Assembly (NCBI RefSeq): GCF_034350045.1
Contig: NZ_CP133781.1
Coordinates: 4,824,501 to 4,888,500 of the forward strand
DNA length: 64,000 nucleotides
Direction: 5' to 3'
DNA from: Pseudomonas sp. CCI4.2
Lineage (GTDB): Bacteria > Pseudomonadota > Gammaproteobacteria > Pseudomonadales > Pseudomonadaceae
The notes under the pieces are model-generated. The model saw nothing but the letters and a program-made list of their open reading frames with translations. It made no database searches and had not been told where the DNA came from. This document shows, one piece after another, positions 8,154 through 15,747 of the stretch. The translations under genes and the position numbers were made by a program. Within the stretch, counting starts at the first letter, position 1; every line of letters begins with the position of its first letter.

Positions 8154-8620
8154 GTCTAAGGCTCCTATGTAATACGTGTATTCACATTATCACAAATCTA
8201 CGCGGCAGCACTCAAGTAGGTGCAGGTCGAATGCCTAGCGTACGACTTTTTCCAAATTCTGTGCCCCCCCTATGCGAAACGGTGGCCAAAATACTCTACA
8301 GACCACGGAATACGTGGCTTTGACACATGGCGATCAAGTCGCCACCTAGGCTATCTGGAAAGGCATTAAAATAAAAATTCTATATGAATCAGCAGGTTAT
8401 GAATTTTGAAAAAGTCCTCTCCTGATAGCCCCAAAAATAGTTAGGGTGGCGTCAAAGTGGCAATCGGCGAATGCTCTGAAAGCCCCGTTCTGCTTGGTCT
8501 GTAGAGATAAGAGAAGAAAAAAAGATATTTAATAGTCACTTTAAACTCCAACCTGAAAAAACCATAAATGGCCTTTGGATGGGTGTTTCAGACTCCTACC
8601 CATCTACTGGCTCATTTATC
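8154..8620. other. Non-coding right part of the mini-island
   Basis: A relatively AT-rich stretch without a supportable gene. A small inverted repeat ccacg-gaata-cgtgg occurs near 8305. The relBE promoter must lie in the left portion. Confidence 0.4.
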
Positions 8621-8642
8621 CATGGGAACACCATGGGAACAA
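8621..8642. repeat. Tandem 11-bp repeats, likely integrase arm-type sites (right)
   Basis: Two adjacent units, catgggaacac and catgggaacaa, 70 bp from the right core repeat. They match the left pair at 4871-4892 in the shared pattern YATGGGAAYA and in the 11-bp spacing. Confidence 0.62.
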
Positions 8643-8712
8643 ACCAGCTCACCCACCTCCTCTACAGCCCTTATAAACCGGGGGCCGCGTGTGCGAAATC
8701 GTCGATCGGGCA

Positions 8713-8737
8713 GGTTCGAATCCCTCCCTCACCGCCA
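8713..8737 (+). repeat. Attachment site attR, 25-bp copy of the tRNA-Ser 3' end
   Basis: Perfect copy of 4757-4781. There is no tRNA body upstream of it, so this is a fragment left by integration and not a second tRNA gene. Confidence 0.88.
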
Positions 8738-8750
8738 CATTGAAACAACA

Positions 8751-8789
8751 CGAAGCCCCTGAATTCAGCGATGAATTGCAGGGGCTTCG
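8751..8789 (+). terminator. Original chromosomal tRNA-Ser terminator, now displaced
   Basis: The stem cgaagcccctg / caggggcttcg with a 17-nt loop resembles the one directly after the tRNA at 4797-4832. It was probably the tRNA terminator before integration. Confidence 0.7.
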
Positions 8790-9100
8790 TGGTTTCTGGG
8801 GTTTGAAAAATGGGCCCTGGGACTGATAGGGGACCAGAACTGGAACCGGCCCTTCAGAGTTATCGAAATATCTACCAGGCTTTCACCGGGCGCGATCTGA
8901 AACAGGTGGTGGGGCAAAAGCTGAACGCAACGGTCGGTGGAGACATGCTGAAGCGGACTCAGGGGCTGCGGCAGAGTGGGGCCAAGCACGCCGGTGAGGT
9001 CCGCGAATGCCTCCTCGGTGCTATAGATCTCTACGGCGAGCACATTCGATACACTTGGATTAACACGTTTGGAGTCGGATCTGTCGAGGTGCGACCTCAA
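8765..9100 (-). CDS. Unrecognised protein or degenerate gene after the DUF1330 gene
   Basis: The minus frame can start with TTG at 9100, overlapping the DUF1330 stop by four bases (TTGA). The middle part (VEIYSTEEAFADLTGVLGPT and LQHVSTDRCVQLLPHHLFQI) looks protein-like. The last 20 codons run through the tRNA terminator hairpin, which argues that the real C-terminus was lost. The opposite strand also has an open frame here (8810-9187) without recognisable features. I do not recognise the family; strand assignment is uncertain. Confidence 0.3.
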   Translation of the reverse strand: MRSHLDRSDSKRVNPSVSNVLAVEIYSTEEAFADLTGVLGPTLPQPLSPLQHVSTDRCVQLLPHHLFQIAPGESLVDISITLKGRFQFWSPISPRAHFSNPRNHEAPAIHR

Positions 9101-9390
9101 CCAGTCAGACCTTCTACGATGAACACGCGGTATTCTGCCCCCTTCAAACGGTGCTTCAGCGCCGCTTGGTACAAAGGGCTATCGTAGGCTGCCTTAGCAT
9201 CCGCTACGGTGGGGAACTGAAGGATAACGGCACCATCGACCGGAGCGCCTTCCAGCGTTTCTACTGCGCCGTAGAAGGCCAGTGGCGTGACAGGGTGGCC
9301 TGCCGATGCAGCCGCTGCGCTTTCCTCATACTTTTTGAATTCTTCTGGATCAGTGATCCGATCTCTGACGTAAACAACATAAGCAGTCAT
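9097..9390 (-). CDS. DUF1330 domain-containing protein
   Basis: A 97-residue ferredoxin-like-fold protein of the dimeric alpha/beta-barrel group. Motifs: MTAYVVYVRDRITDPEEFKK at the start, a central GAVETLEG and AVILQFPTVADAKAAYDSPL, then YQAALKHRLKGAEYRVFIVE. The function of DUF1330 proteins is unknown. The start at 9390 fits the family N-terminus better than upstream frames. It lies 82 bp after the enoyl-CoA hydratase-like gene on the same strand, so both may belong to one operon. Confidence 0.9.
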   Translation of the reverse strand: MTAYVVYVRDRITDPEEFKKYEESAAAASAGHPVTPLAFYGAVETLEGAPVDGAVILQFPTVADAKAAYDSPLYQAALKHRLKGAEYRVFIVEGLTG

Positions 9391-9472
9391 GGTTAATCCT
9401 CGATGGATTCGTGAGCCGCCGGTCGGTGTTGATTGCGGCACACGATAGGTGGCGGGTCAGTTACCAGAGCGA

Positions 9473-10306
9473 TTAAGCAGCAGGCAAATCGCCAAGACGC
9501 TCGGCAAAGTTCAGCTCAAAATCGCCTACCTTGCCGAAACCAGCTTTCAACAATTTGGGATATGCATTCTGAGCTTCAGGCCATAGGTCTACACCCTGAA
9601 GGATATGGTTCGACATCCAAAGATCCCCTTCGCAGGGAACGCCTGCGCGAGCGTTTACCATTTTCTTGCCGGTCTCCAGAGCGCGTTTCTCGAAGCGTGC
9701 CATGCGGCGTGCCAGCGCATCGACGAAAGCATCGAGTTCCGTGTCTGGAAGCGCCCGATTCACGAAGCCATATCGCTCACCAATATCAGCGTCAAAATCG
9801 TCAGCACTGCAAACTATCTCCAGTGCGCGTGAGCGCCCGACGAGCGCGGCGAGCCATTCGACGCCGCCACCGCCTGGAATCGAGGAACCGCCTACTGAAA
9901 TTAATGCGAACTTTGCGTGCTCCTTGGACGCGAAACGCATGTCGCAGGCCAAAGCAAATTCAAAGCCCTGCGCACGTGCTCTCCCACGTACCTTTGCGAT
10001 GCTGATGACGGAAGACTGCGCAAGGCGTGTGACCCATTTTGGCCAGTTACCAAAGAACGGCATCGCACCTGGTTGGTCAGGAATGGACAGCCTGTTGTCG
10101 ACATCGTGGTGATTCATGAAGAAATCTTGGTCGCCGCTCTCAAACACAACGACCTTCAGGTGCTCATCCTTCTCGATGTTGTCCATTAGGACGTTCAGCT
10201 CAGCGAACATCGTCGGATCAAACAGATTGAGCGGCGGATTGTTGAGGATGACGCGCCAGTAGGCTTGGGATTCGACAATGATAGTCAGGCGGTTAGCAGT
10301 GTTCAT
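9473..10306 (-). CDS. Enoyl-CoA hydratase/isomerase (crotonase) family protein
   Basis: A 277-residue crotonase-fold protein. The oxyanion-hole segments are VVVFESGDQDFFMNHHDVDN and SVISIAKVRGRARAQGFEFA, followed by ACDMRFASKEHAKFALISVG. The glutamates of true enoyl-CoA hydratases are not clearly both present (GGGGVEWLAALVG), so the reaction may differ from hydration. The start at 10306 (MNTANRLTIIVESQAYWRVI) is the first in frame with family-like sequence. Divergent from a LysR regulator gene, which probably controls it together with the DUF1330 gene. Confidence 0.85.
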   Translation of the reverse strand: MNTANRLTIIVESQAYWRVILNNPPLNLFDPTMFAELNVLMDNIEKDEHLKVVVFESGDQDFFMNHHDVDNRLSIPDQPGAMPFFGNWPKWVTRLAQSSVISIAKVRGRARAQGFEFALACDMRFASKEHAKFALISVGGSSIPGGGGVEWLAALVGRSRALEIVCSADDFDADIGERYGFVNRALPDTELDAFVDALARRMARFEKRALETGKKMVNARAGVPCEGDLWMSNHILQGVDLWPEAQNAYPKLLKAGFGKVGDFELNFAERLGDLPAA

Positions 10307-10689
10307 ATGTGTTCTCGGCTTTTGCGACCTGTGCAAGATCACCGGTTTCAGAAAATCCGCCTGTTGAGGTGGCATAAACAAACGGGTAAATGAAAAAAAG
10401 CCACCACCAATCGGGTTGAAGTACGTTGGCAATGGCCTCAAGAAACGGCGGCTCAACGATCTTGCTGCCGGCTTTAAAACTTTCCTTACCAGCCTTGGAC
10501 TGCCACTGAGACTTCACGCCATTCGCTCCAGGTGGCAGCGACAGTAGGGAGAAACGGCCCAGTTCAAGAGACTGTGCGGCTAGCCATAATCGTCATTCTT
10601 GGCTGAGTTGGGGCTCATTGAACAAGAGCGCCCGTCTCGTTGTGCTGACCATGGTAATCGATTGACCCAGTTCGATTAAGAAGGGTAAC
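10307..10689. other. Divergent intergenic region between crotonase-like and LysR genes
   Basis: No supportable gene. A minus frame covering most of the left part lacks family features. The position between a LysR gene and its divergent target suggests LysR-type operators here; no clear T-N11-A site was verified. Confidence 0.4.
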
Positions 10690-11634
10690 GTGCATAACAC
10701 TGATGACAGAAAAGTCATCAATGAGGAGACGTTTTTGGAGACTTTGAGTGGCCTGGAGATATTCGTCGAAACGGCTCAGAGCCAGAGTTTTGTCGCCACA
10801 GGCAGGAAGATCGGGATCTCGGCGTCCGCTATTAGCAAGAGTATTTCCAGGCTTGAGGAACGGCTGGGTGTCAGGCTATTCCAGCGAAGTACTCGGACGG
10901 TCAGACTGACGTCTGAGGGCGCGGTTTTTCTTGAAAGATGCAGACGCATCCTGGGTGAGATACAAGCCGCAGAAGACGATATTTCGGCGTTGACGGCTTC
11001 ACCTCGCGGGCGTTTGCGGGTCGGCTTGGCGCTTGTTGTAGGGTTGCCTCTGCCTGTTATTTCTGCGTTCATGGAGCAGTATCCGGAAATACAACTGGAT
11101 CTGGACTTCACCGACCGCCTGGTGGATGTGATCGACGAAGGATTCGATGTGGTTATTCGTGGAAGCGAACTCCAGGACTCTCGGCTAATGTCCCGACCAC
11201 TAGGGCCTTACCGATCATGCCTCGTTGCGTCCCCTGCCTACCTCCTAAAACGAGGAACTCCGACCAATCCTACCGATTTGCTGAACCATGCCTGCCTGCA
11301 CTATCGGTGGCAAAACTCGGGCAAGCTCTATCAATGGCCCTTCACGAAATCACAAGTGATCCAATCCGGCCAATCTCTTCCGGTCACCATGGTCTGTAGC
11401 AATGTGGAGGCGCTGATCTATTTGGCACAGGCAGGTCGAGGTATCGCCTGCGTGCCTGATTTCGCTGTCAAGGAAAGCCTGGATGACGGTCGTTTGGAAA
11501 AGGTGCTCAGCGCCTCTCTGGTCGGAGGAAGTACCTTTCACGTCGTTTGGCCGAGCAGCAGGCAATTGGCGCCTAAAGTACGAGCTTTTGTAGACTTCGT
11601 CGTAGAGCACTTTGCTGATGGACTGGTGACTTAA
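10690..11634 (+). CDS. LysR family transcriptional regulator
   Basis: A 314-residue LysR regulator with GTG start at 10690 preceded by an aagggtaac ribosome site. Winged helix-turn-helix near residues 20-80 (LEIFVETAQSQSFVATGRKI, SASAISKSISRLEERLGVRL, STRTVRLTSEGAVFLERC), then an effector domain (GRLRVGLALVVGLPLPVISA to GRGIACVPDFAVKESLDDGR). Sequence type resembles the DsdC/YafC/PA0477-like group common in Pseudomonas. It probably regulates the divergent crotonase-DUF1330 genes; effector unknown. Confidence 0.92.
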   Translation: MHNTDDRKVINEETFLETLSGLEIFVETAQSQSFVATGRKIGISASAISKSISRLEERLGVRLFQRSTRTVRLTSEGAVFLERCRRILGEIQAAEDDISALTASPRGRLRVGLALVVGLPLPVISAFMEQYPEIQLDLDFTDRLVDVIDEGFDVVIRGSELQDSRLMSRPLGPYRSCLVASPAYLLKRGTPTNPTDLLNHACLHYRWQNSGKLYQWPFTKSQVIQSGQSLPVTMVCSNVEALIYLAQAGRGIACVPDFAVKESLDDGRLEKVLSASLVGGSTFHVVWPSSRQLAPKVRAFVDFVVEHFADGLVT

Positions 11635-11749
11635 ACCCACTCGACTAACTCAACCATGCCCTGCCCTGCGCCTCACACCTTGGCGCAGATGGCCCAATAT
11701 GCCAGCAGGTTGGTGTGCCAACGAGCTACTTGAACTCATGGGATTAACT

Positions 11750-11774
11750 AACGATCTTGAACCCCAAGATCGTT
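11750..11774. terminator. Hairpin downstream of the LysR gene
   Basis: A 9-bp perfect stem aacgatctt / aagatcgtt with loop gaacccc. The T-run after it is weak, so it is at best a modest terminator. Confidence 0.45.
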
Positions 11775-11801
11775 GTTGCTCAACACCACAATGCGTCGGC
11801 A

Positions 11802-12017
11802 CTAAATAGAAAAATTAAACGCGATAGACACCCGCGGCCTCTGGCCTTCATATCGACTAACCGCGTGCAGCAACCAAGAAGGAAATACCAGAAATGTCCC
11901 GCTTGAAGGTTTCATTTTATGAGACAACCCGGCAAAGTCGTCAACCGATTGCCAACCGCCGTCATTACTATGGCTAACCCCTGCCGTTTCGGCGGCCCGC
12001 GCTAGTATGATTAACAC
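11802..12017 (-). pseudogene. Putative 2OG-Fe(II) oxygenase, C-terminal fragment
   Basis: The frame encodes GGWQSVDDFAGLSHKM, then GTFLVFPSWLLHAVSRYEGQ and ends RPRVSIAFNFSI. This matches the end of the double-stranded beta-helix of prolyl-hydroxylase-like oxygenases (distal iron-binding His in SWLLHAV, 2OG-binding Arg in RPRVS). The first iron motif HxD and some 100 or more upstream residues are missing and cannot be found in the adjacent sequence. It is a truncation remnant at the border of a phage-flavoured region. Confidence 0.72.
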
Positions 12018-12179
12018 ACAAGTTAATGTTTACTGGCCGGCCTCCCACAGTCCCCCTCCAGCTCCTTGCACGATGCCTACACACCCTCTCACAACAATAA
12101 AACAACGTGGAAAATGGAATTTGGCAAAACGCCAGCAGTCACACTGCACTAACCTATTTATTTTCCTGGGGAGGCTGCT

Positions 12180-12437
12180 ATGTGGAAACGACGCAGATCA
12201 AAGCGTGTTGAACACGATCTCGCCGATGCGGCTGATAACCTTAGGGAAGCCGTGAATGTGCTTTTGGACATTTCGGTTGAGCTCATCCAAGGCGGGAATG
12301 GCAATGCCCTCAAGTCAATTGCGGGCGTTATCGTGGCCCTGCAAGACGATGAAGTGATCCTTCGCGAACACGCAGCGAGCTTGAAAACGGTAGCGGGCGG
12401 TCGCCGAACGGGTGACAAGGTGGCCGGTGAGCCTTGA
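12180..12437 (+). CDS. Small hypothetical helical protein
   Basis: An 85-residue protein with a basic N-terminus (MWKRRRSKRVEHDLADAADN) and amphipathic helices (LREAVNVLLDISVELI, IVALQDDEVILREHAASL). A ggggagg ribosome site five bases ahead of ATG strongly supports the start. No known domain. Solitary, ahead of phage-type regulators. A longer frame on the opposite strand lacks a ribosome site and is rejected. Confidence 0.65.
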   Translation: MWKRRRSKRVEHDLADAADNLREAVNVLLDISVELIQGGNGNALKSIAGVIVALQDDEVILREHAASLKTVAGGRRTGDKVAGEP

Positions 12438-12608
12438 GGCACTAAAAGGCGGCTGCCGCTGCGTGCCCGTTCAAAAACGCCTAATGGGTTTTTAACTCGC
12501 ACACACGCAATCCTCGGCACAGGTAAACAGGCTGATGCTTAAACACTGGTGAGTGGCCTACTGAGTAGGGCACTCGGTCAACTCGCGACGCCTAGGTAAG
12601 CAAGCAAA

Positions 12609-12848
12609 CTATTCAGTTTGCCCGGGAGCCATATTAGCGATCACTGGGTCAGGAGAGATCACGCCGATCTTCATCCCTAATAACACCGCAACCTTGTGCG
12701 ATTCTCCCCGTCGGCCCTTCTTGTGGCCGGAAAGTATTTGATAAGTCGTAGACGGGTCAACGCCGTGATCCCGTGCAAAATCCTGTACCGTCTTACCTTG
12801 TTGTTCCAGCCAAGCCTTGGCTTGTGCCGCCGTTCGAATGCCAGACAT
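12609..12848 (-). CDS. BcepMu gp16-like phage-associated DNA-binding protein
   Basis: A 79-residue protein: MSGIRTAAQAKAWLEQQGKT, VQDFARDHGVDPSTTYQILS, then GHKKGRRGESHKVAVLLGMK. The helix-turn-helix followed by the basic RRGESHKVAVLLG signature is that of the BcepMu gp16 family, found at the early end of Mu-like prophages. Start at MSG is preferred; a start four codons upstream is possible. It is divergent from a phage-type repressor gene only 77 bp away, the usual layout of a lysogeny switch. Confidence 0.8.
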   Translation of the reverse strand: MSGIRTAAQAKAWLEQQGKTVQDFARDHGVDPSTTYQILSGHKKGRRGESHKVAVLLGMKIGVISPDPVIANMAPGQTE

Positions 12849-12925
12849 AGGCAAATCCATCCAAATTCGTTCAAACTGGTTTATAAATAATCTATCGGCC
12901 ACCCGAAAGAATAGAGCGATCTGCA

Positions 12926-13282
12926 TTGAACATTCAAGTGAATGGAATTGGTTTCCGACTAAGGAAAGAAAGAGAGCGCCTAGGGCTTTCTCAACGAGCT
13001 TTCGGCAAAAGCGGTGGCGTAGCGACTAACGCACAGGGGAAATACGAGGGCGGCGATCGTGTGCCCAAAGCCGTCTACTTTGCAGCGCTAACGGCCATTG
13101 GTGTAGACGTGCTCTTTGTCTTGACAGGTGCCAGGGCCCCTATTCGCTTTGACAACCTCAGCCAGATAGAACAAAGCGTGCTGGCTAATTTCAGGTCTTT
13201 GCAGCCGGAAGACCAGGACGCGGTAAAGCGTCTGACAACTACCATCGCCGATTTATCAGCGTTGTATCCGACAGCCGGCTGA
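12926..13282 (+). CDS. Cro/CI-type (XRE) phage repressor-like regulator
   Basis: A 118-residue protein starting with TTG (MNIQVNGIGFRLRKERERLG). An XRE helix-turn-helix covers residues 8-65 (LSQRAFGKSGGVATNAQGKY, EGGDRVPKAVYFAALTAIG, VDVLFVLTG). The short C-terminal tail (LQPEDQDAVKRLTTTIADLS) is helical; there is no LexA-like peptidase domain. It is divergent from the gp16-like gene. No other Mu-like structural genes occur nearby, so the pair is an orphan of a lost prophage or a domesticated switch. Confidence 0.85.
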   Translation: MNIQVNGIGFRLRKERERLGLSQRAFGKSGGVATNAQGKYEGGDRVPKAVYFAALTAIGVDVLFVLTGARAPIRFDNLSQIEQSVLANFRSLQPEDQDAVKRLTTTIADLSALYPTAG

Positions 13283-13322
13283 TACCAATACCCAAAAACC
13301 CTCGCAGTGGACGCGGTCAGCA

Positions 13323-13676
13323 TTAGGGTCGTAGGTCACCCAGCGGGTCGTAATCGTTGCTCTGGTCTTTTTTACGGTCAGGGTCTTGGATGTCACCCGG
13401 CACTATTGCCGCACCGACTGGGTCTACTTGTGGGTCCGATACGTCAGGTGACTCCGGGTCAAAACCCAACTCGTTTTCACCCGGTGATGAGCCAGAGGCT
13501 TCCCAATCGTCTGCAGCGGGATCGCGCTGCGGAAAATTATCAGGTGCGAGGTCTTCCGCATCTGGATCAATATCGTTTGCAACCGGATTGGTTTCGGATG
13601 AATCCGGATCGAGATCTTCTATGTCAGGATCCTGCGACGATTGGGCACTGCGCTGATACGTGGGATTACGGTCCAT
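13323..13676 (-). CDS. Highly acidic Asp/Pro-rich hypothetical protein
   Basis: A 117-residue protein starting MDRNPTYQRSAQSSQDPDIE with an agagaggtg ribosome site. It is built of degenerate D-P-D/E-x-x units (DPDIEDLDPDSS, DIDPDAEDLAPDN, DPESPDVSDPQVDP) and should be intrinsically disordered. No transmembrane or signal segment. Similar acidic, low-complexity proteins are common in Pseudomonas stress regulons, but I cannot assign a function. Confidence 0.65.
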   Translation of the reverse strand: MDRNPTYQRSAQSSQDPDIEDLDPDSSETNPVANDIDPDAEDLAPDNFPQRDPAADDWEASGSSPGENELGFDPESPDVSDPQVDPVGAAIVPGDIQDPDRKKDQSNDYDPLGDLRP

Positions 13677-13807
13677 AAACACCTCTCTTTGAGCCGCTAA
13701 CGGTTGGCCCTGAATTTTTGAAAGGTGATCAGGACGCGTGTTCGAAAGCATCAGACGATCGGCATTAAAAACCCGGCGTTTAACCGGGTTGGCCCTCATC
13801 TCTGGAT

Positions 13808-13966
13808 TTAGGCTTTTGGCGCTGGCTTGAGACTATCCAGGCGACCACTTTCGAGCAATTCCTTGTATTTCAGTGCGTCAACCTCGTTGTGATACACGCC
13901 TATTAGGACATCGCCCTGATATACATCCCACATGCGCAACATCGCATTGCTAGCATCGTGAGACAT
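13808..13966 (-). CDS. Small hypothetical protein
   Basis: A 52-residue protein (MSHDASNAMLRMWDVYQGDV, LIGVYHNEVDALKYKELLES) with a good aggagaa ribosome site at 13966. The pattern of beta strands and one helix suggests a compact fold. It follows in the same orientation as the acidic protein gene but upstream of it, with a 131-bp gap; they could be co-transcribed. Function unknown. Confidence 0.6.
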   Translation of the reverse strand: MSHDASNAMLRMWDVYQGDVLIGVYHNEVDALKYKELLESGRLDSLKPAPKA

Positions 13967-14183
13967 ATTTTTCTCCTCGCGTTCTATAACGGTAATAACC
14001 ATATTTTGCTGATCCCTGACTGACTGGACACTTACTTTTCTACCCTTTTAAGCGCCTGATTTCCACATCATGGGTAAAATTTCTCGCGCCAAAATCTGTT
14101 CCTCCGCCGTATCAGACATATCGGCTGAACGTCCGTGACAACACCGCCTTGGTCCACTAGATTAAGCACCCCCGAAATGCCTG

Positions 14184-14927
14184 ATGCTTTTCGCGCCCCA
14201 CATTCAAGTCAATGAAATAGTGAAATTAATGCCTGACTCCCATACAGAAGAAGCCGTAATCTCCTTGTCCTCGAAACAGGAGTACGAAAACGCAATCAAC
14301 CTTTCACAGCACGTGTCACAAGCCAAAACCGTCAGCGAGATGGTGTTGGACGCTTTTCACACGGCCAAAGAAAGCGAGCAGATCCGCCAGCTGCGAGCGG
14401 CGATTCGCCAAGCCCAAGATGACGTCGACGACGATAAAGCTTACGAGTTAATGGGTGAGCTGAAACAGCTTAAAGACGCAGAAGCTGCCGACACCGAGGC
14501 CTTGTCCGACCTGAGCAGCAAATTCTCGATCAGCCGAATTCTGTTCAGCTACAAGGACGATCCGGCATTTCAGGAATTGGTGTACAGCTTGGCGCTTAAA
14601 GTGCTGAACCAGACGCACCAGGCTGTCAGCAATCCCGTTGCTAACAAAAGCAAAATCGCCCGCGTGAAAAAAGAGATCGAAGCTTTCACCATCAGCAAAA
14701 ACGGCGTAAGCCTCACCCTGCCGCTTCGCACGCCACGCGCCAAGCCCAATGTCGACCGTGAGGCCTTTGAGTTCCTCGGGTTTACGTTCGTCGGCGAAGG
14801 TGACTCAGCCGAACTGGAAGTCGAAACGTTTGTGGATAACGAGGGTAATGAACAACCCGCTACCCGCAAAAATATCGTTACCGCGCTTCAGCAACAAAAA
14901 GCGTTTGACGGCTATCAGATAAGCTAA
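14184..14927 (+). CDS. Hypothetical protein with coiled-coil segment
   Basis: A 247-residue soluble protein, or 232 residues if translation starts at the second ATG (14229, MPDSHTEEAVISLSSKQEYE). Residues about 60-110 (LRAAIRQAQDDVDDDKAYEL, MGELKQLKDAEAADTEALSD) should form a coiled coil. The C-terminal half is mixed (FEFLGFTFVGEGDSAELEVE). No domain recognised; it may be a phage-derived or accessory protein, as it closes the hypothetical-rich block before a strong terminator. Confidence 0.65.
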   Translation: MLFAPHIQVNEIVKLMPDSHTEEAVISLSSKQEYENAINLSQHVSQAKTVSEMVLDAFHTAKESEQIRQLRAAIRQAQDDVDDDKAYELMGELKQLKDAEAADTEALSDLSSKFSISRILFSYKDDPAFQELVYSLALKVLNQTHQAVSNPVANKSKIARVKKEIEAFTISKNGVSLTLPLRTPRAKPNVDREAFEFLGFTFVGEGDSAELEVETFVDNEGNEQPATRKNIVTALQQQKAFDGYQIS

Positions 14928-14945
14928 ACGCTAGGTCTGGTCAAC

Positions 14946-14981
14946 CCACGATAAGAGCCAACTTGTTGGCTCTTATCGTGG
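14946..14981. terminator. Convergent-gene terminator with 16-bp perfect stem
   Basis: The arms 14946-14961 and 14966-14981 are exact reverse complements (ccacgataagagccaa on the left) with a 4-nt loop. It separates the hypothetical gene from the convergent reductase gene, only three bases before the latter's stop. Confidence 0.8.
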
Positions 14982-14983
14982 AC

Positions 14984-15673
14984 TCAGGCCGATTTTTTAT
15001 AGCGCAACCACACCCCGCCACCTTCCTGAACGTCTGCCGAAACCAACGTCAAATAGGTCGGTTGCGTCCAGGCATCACTGGCTACTTCAAACGAAGCAGG
15101 ATGCTCGCCGCGGCCATCAATCAGCGGCAGGAGCAGCACACTGACTTCGTCTATCAGCCCGGCGTTAACGAACGAGCCGCTGACGTGAGGTCCGCCTTCG
15201 ACGATCAAGCGCGTGATACCTAGCTCAACCGCCAAGAGGTCGACAACCTGCTGCAGATCAATCTCGGCCTTGCCGCCAAATACATATGACACATTGATCG
15301 ACTGTAAATAAGCCAAGTAATCGTCAGTTACGCTTTCAGTGACCACCTCCACTACATGCGAACCTAACGCCTGATTGTTCTTCCACGCCACCTTGCCGCG
15401 AGGGTCAATGGAGATTGCATAGGTAGCAGCGTCGCGCTGGGCAAAGTGGTGGGTGCGGGGGATCGGCGCCTTGGCCAGTCCCTTGGGATAATCGTCCCCG
15501 TGGGCGATTTCCTGCATGGTGACCCGCCCGCAGGCCCACGCATCGAATTCGAACTGTTGAGCCAGTTTTTCATACAAATCACCCGCGCTCTTTTTGAACG
15601 GGCGATCCCAGCCGTCCGTTAGGGCGTGACCGTCGAGGGACGACATCATGTGGCAAATGACATAAGGCTTCAT
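14984..15673 (-). CDS. RibD C-terminal / dihydrofolate reductase family protein
   Basis: A 229-residue NADPH-dependent reductase-fold protein. The start MKPYVICHMMSSLDGHAL has the family N-terminus and the end of the fold shows the nucleotide-binding GITRLIVEGGPHVSGSFVNA. The start at 15673 is supported by ggag six bases upstream. Such stand-alone RibD_C proteins reduce pterin- or pyrimidine-like substrates; the true substrate is unknown. It lies just downstream of the quinone oxidoreductase-like gene on the same strand (75-bp gap), and both could form one unit. Confidence 0.88.
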   Translation of the reverse strand: MKPYVICHMMSSLDGHALTDGWDRPFKKSAGDLYEKLAQQFEFDAWACGRVTMQEIAHGDDYPKGLAKAPIPRTHHFAQRDAATYAISIDPRGKVAWKNNQALGSHVVEVVTESVTDDYLAYLQSINVSYVFGGKAEIDLQQVVDLLAVELGITRLIVEGGPHVSGSFVNAGLIDEVSVLLLPLIDGRGEHPASFEVASDAWTQPTYLTLVSADVQEGGGVWLRYKKSA

Positions 15674-15747
15674 GAACAACTCCAAAATTTCCTTGGGGGA
15701 ACGGTTTGCAATCCTCTAGCGCCCTGCGGCAGACGACAGACGGCTGA

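Larger units (their letters stand above)
4757..8737. mobile_element. 4-kb tRNA-Ser integrated mini-island carrying two toxin-antitoxin modules
   Basis: The element is bounded by a 25-bp direct repeat identical to the tRNA-Ser 3' end (4757-4781 and 8713-8737). Contents from the left: 11-bp tandem arm repeats, an integrase reading toward the tRNA, two small doubtful fragments, hicB-hicA, relE-relB, and a second pair of arm repeats before the right end. It has no replication, packaging or conjugation genes, so it is either a satellite needing a helper or the eroded core of a larger island. Loss of integrase function by a stop codon would lock it in place, while the toxin-antitoxin pairs would penalise deletion. 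Confidence 0.85.

Noticed and set aside
8713..8737. Second tRNA-Ser
   Set aside because: Only the T-arm/acceptor 3' strand is present; no anticodon or D arm upstream. It is the right attachment site.
8810..9187. 125-codon plus-strand frame right of the mini-island
   Set aside because: It overlaps the DUF1330 gene antisense and begins in the tRNA terminator; the minus strand is the better though still uncertain reading.
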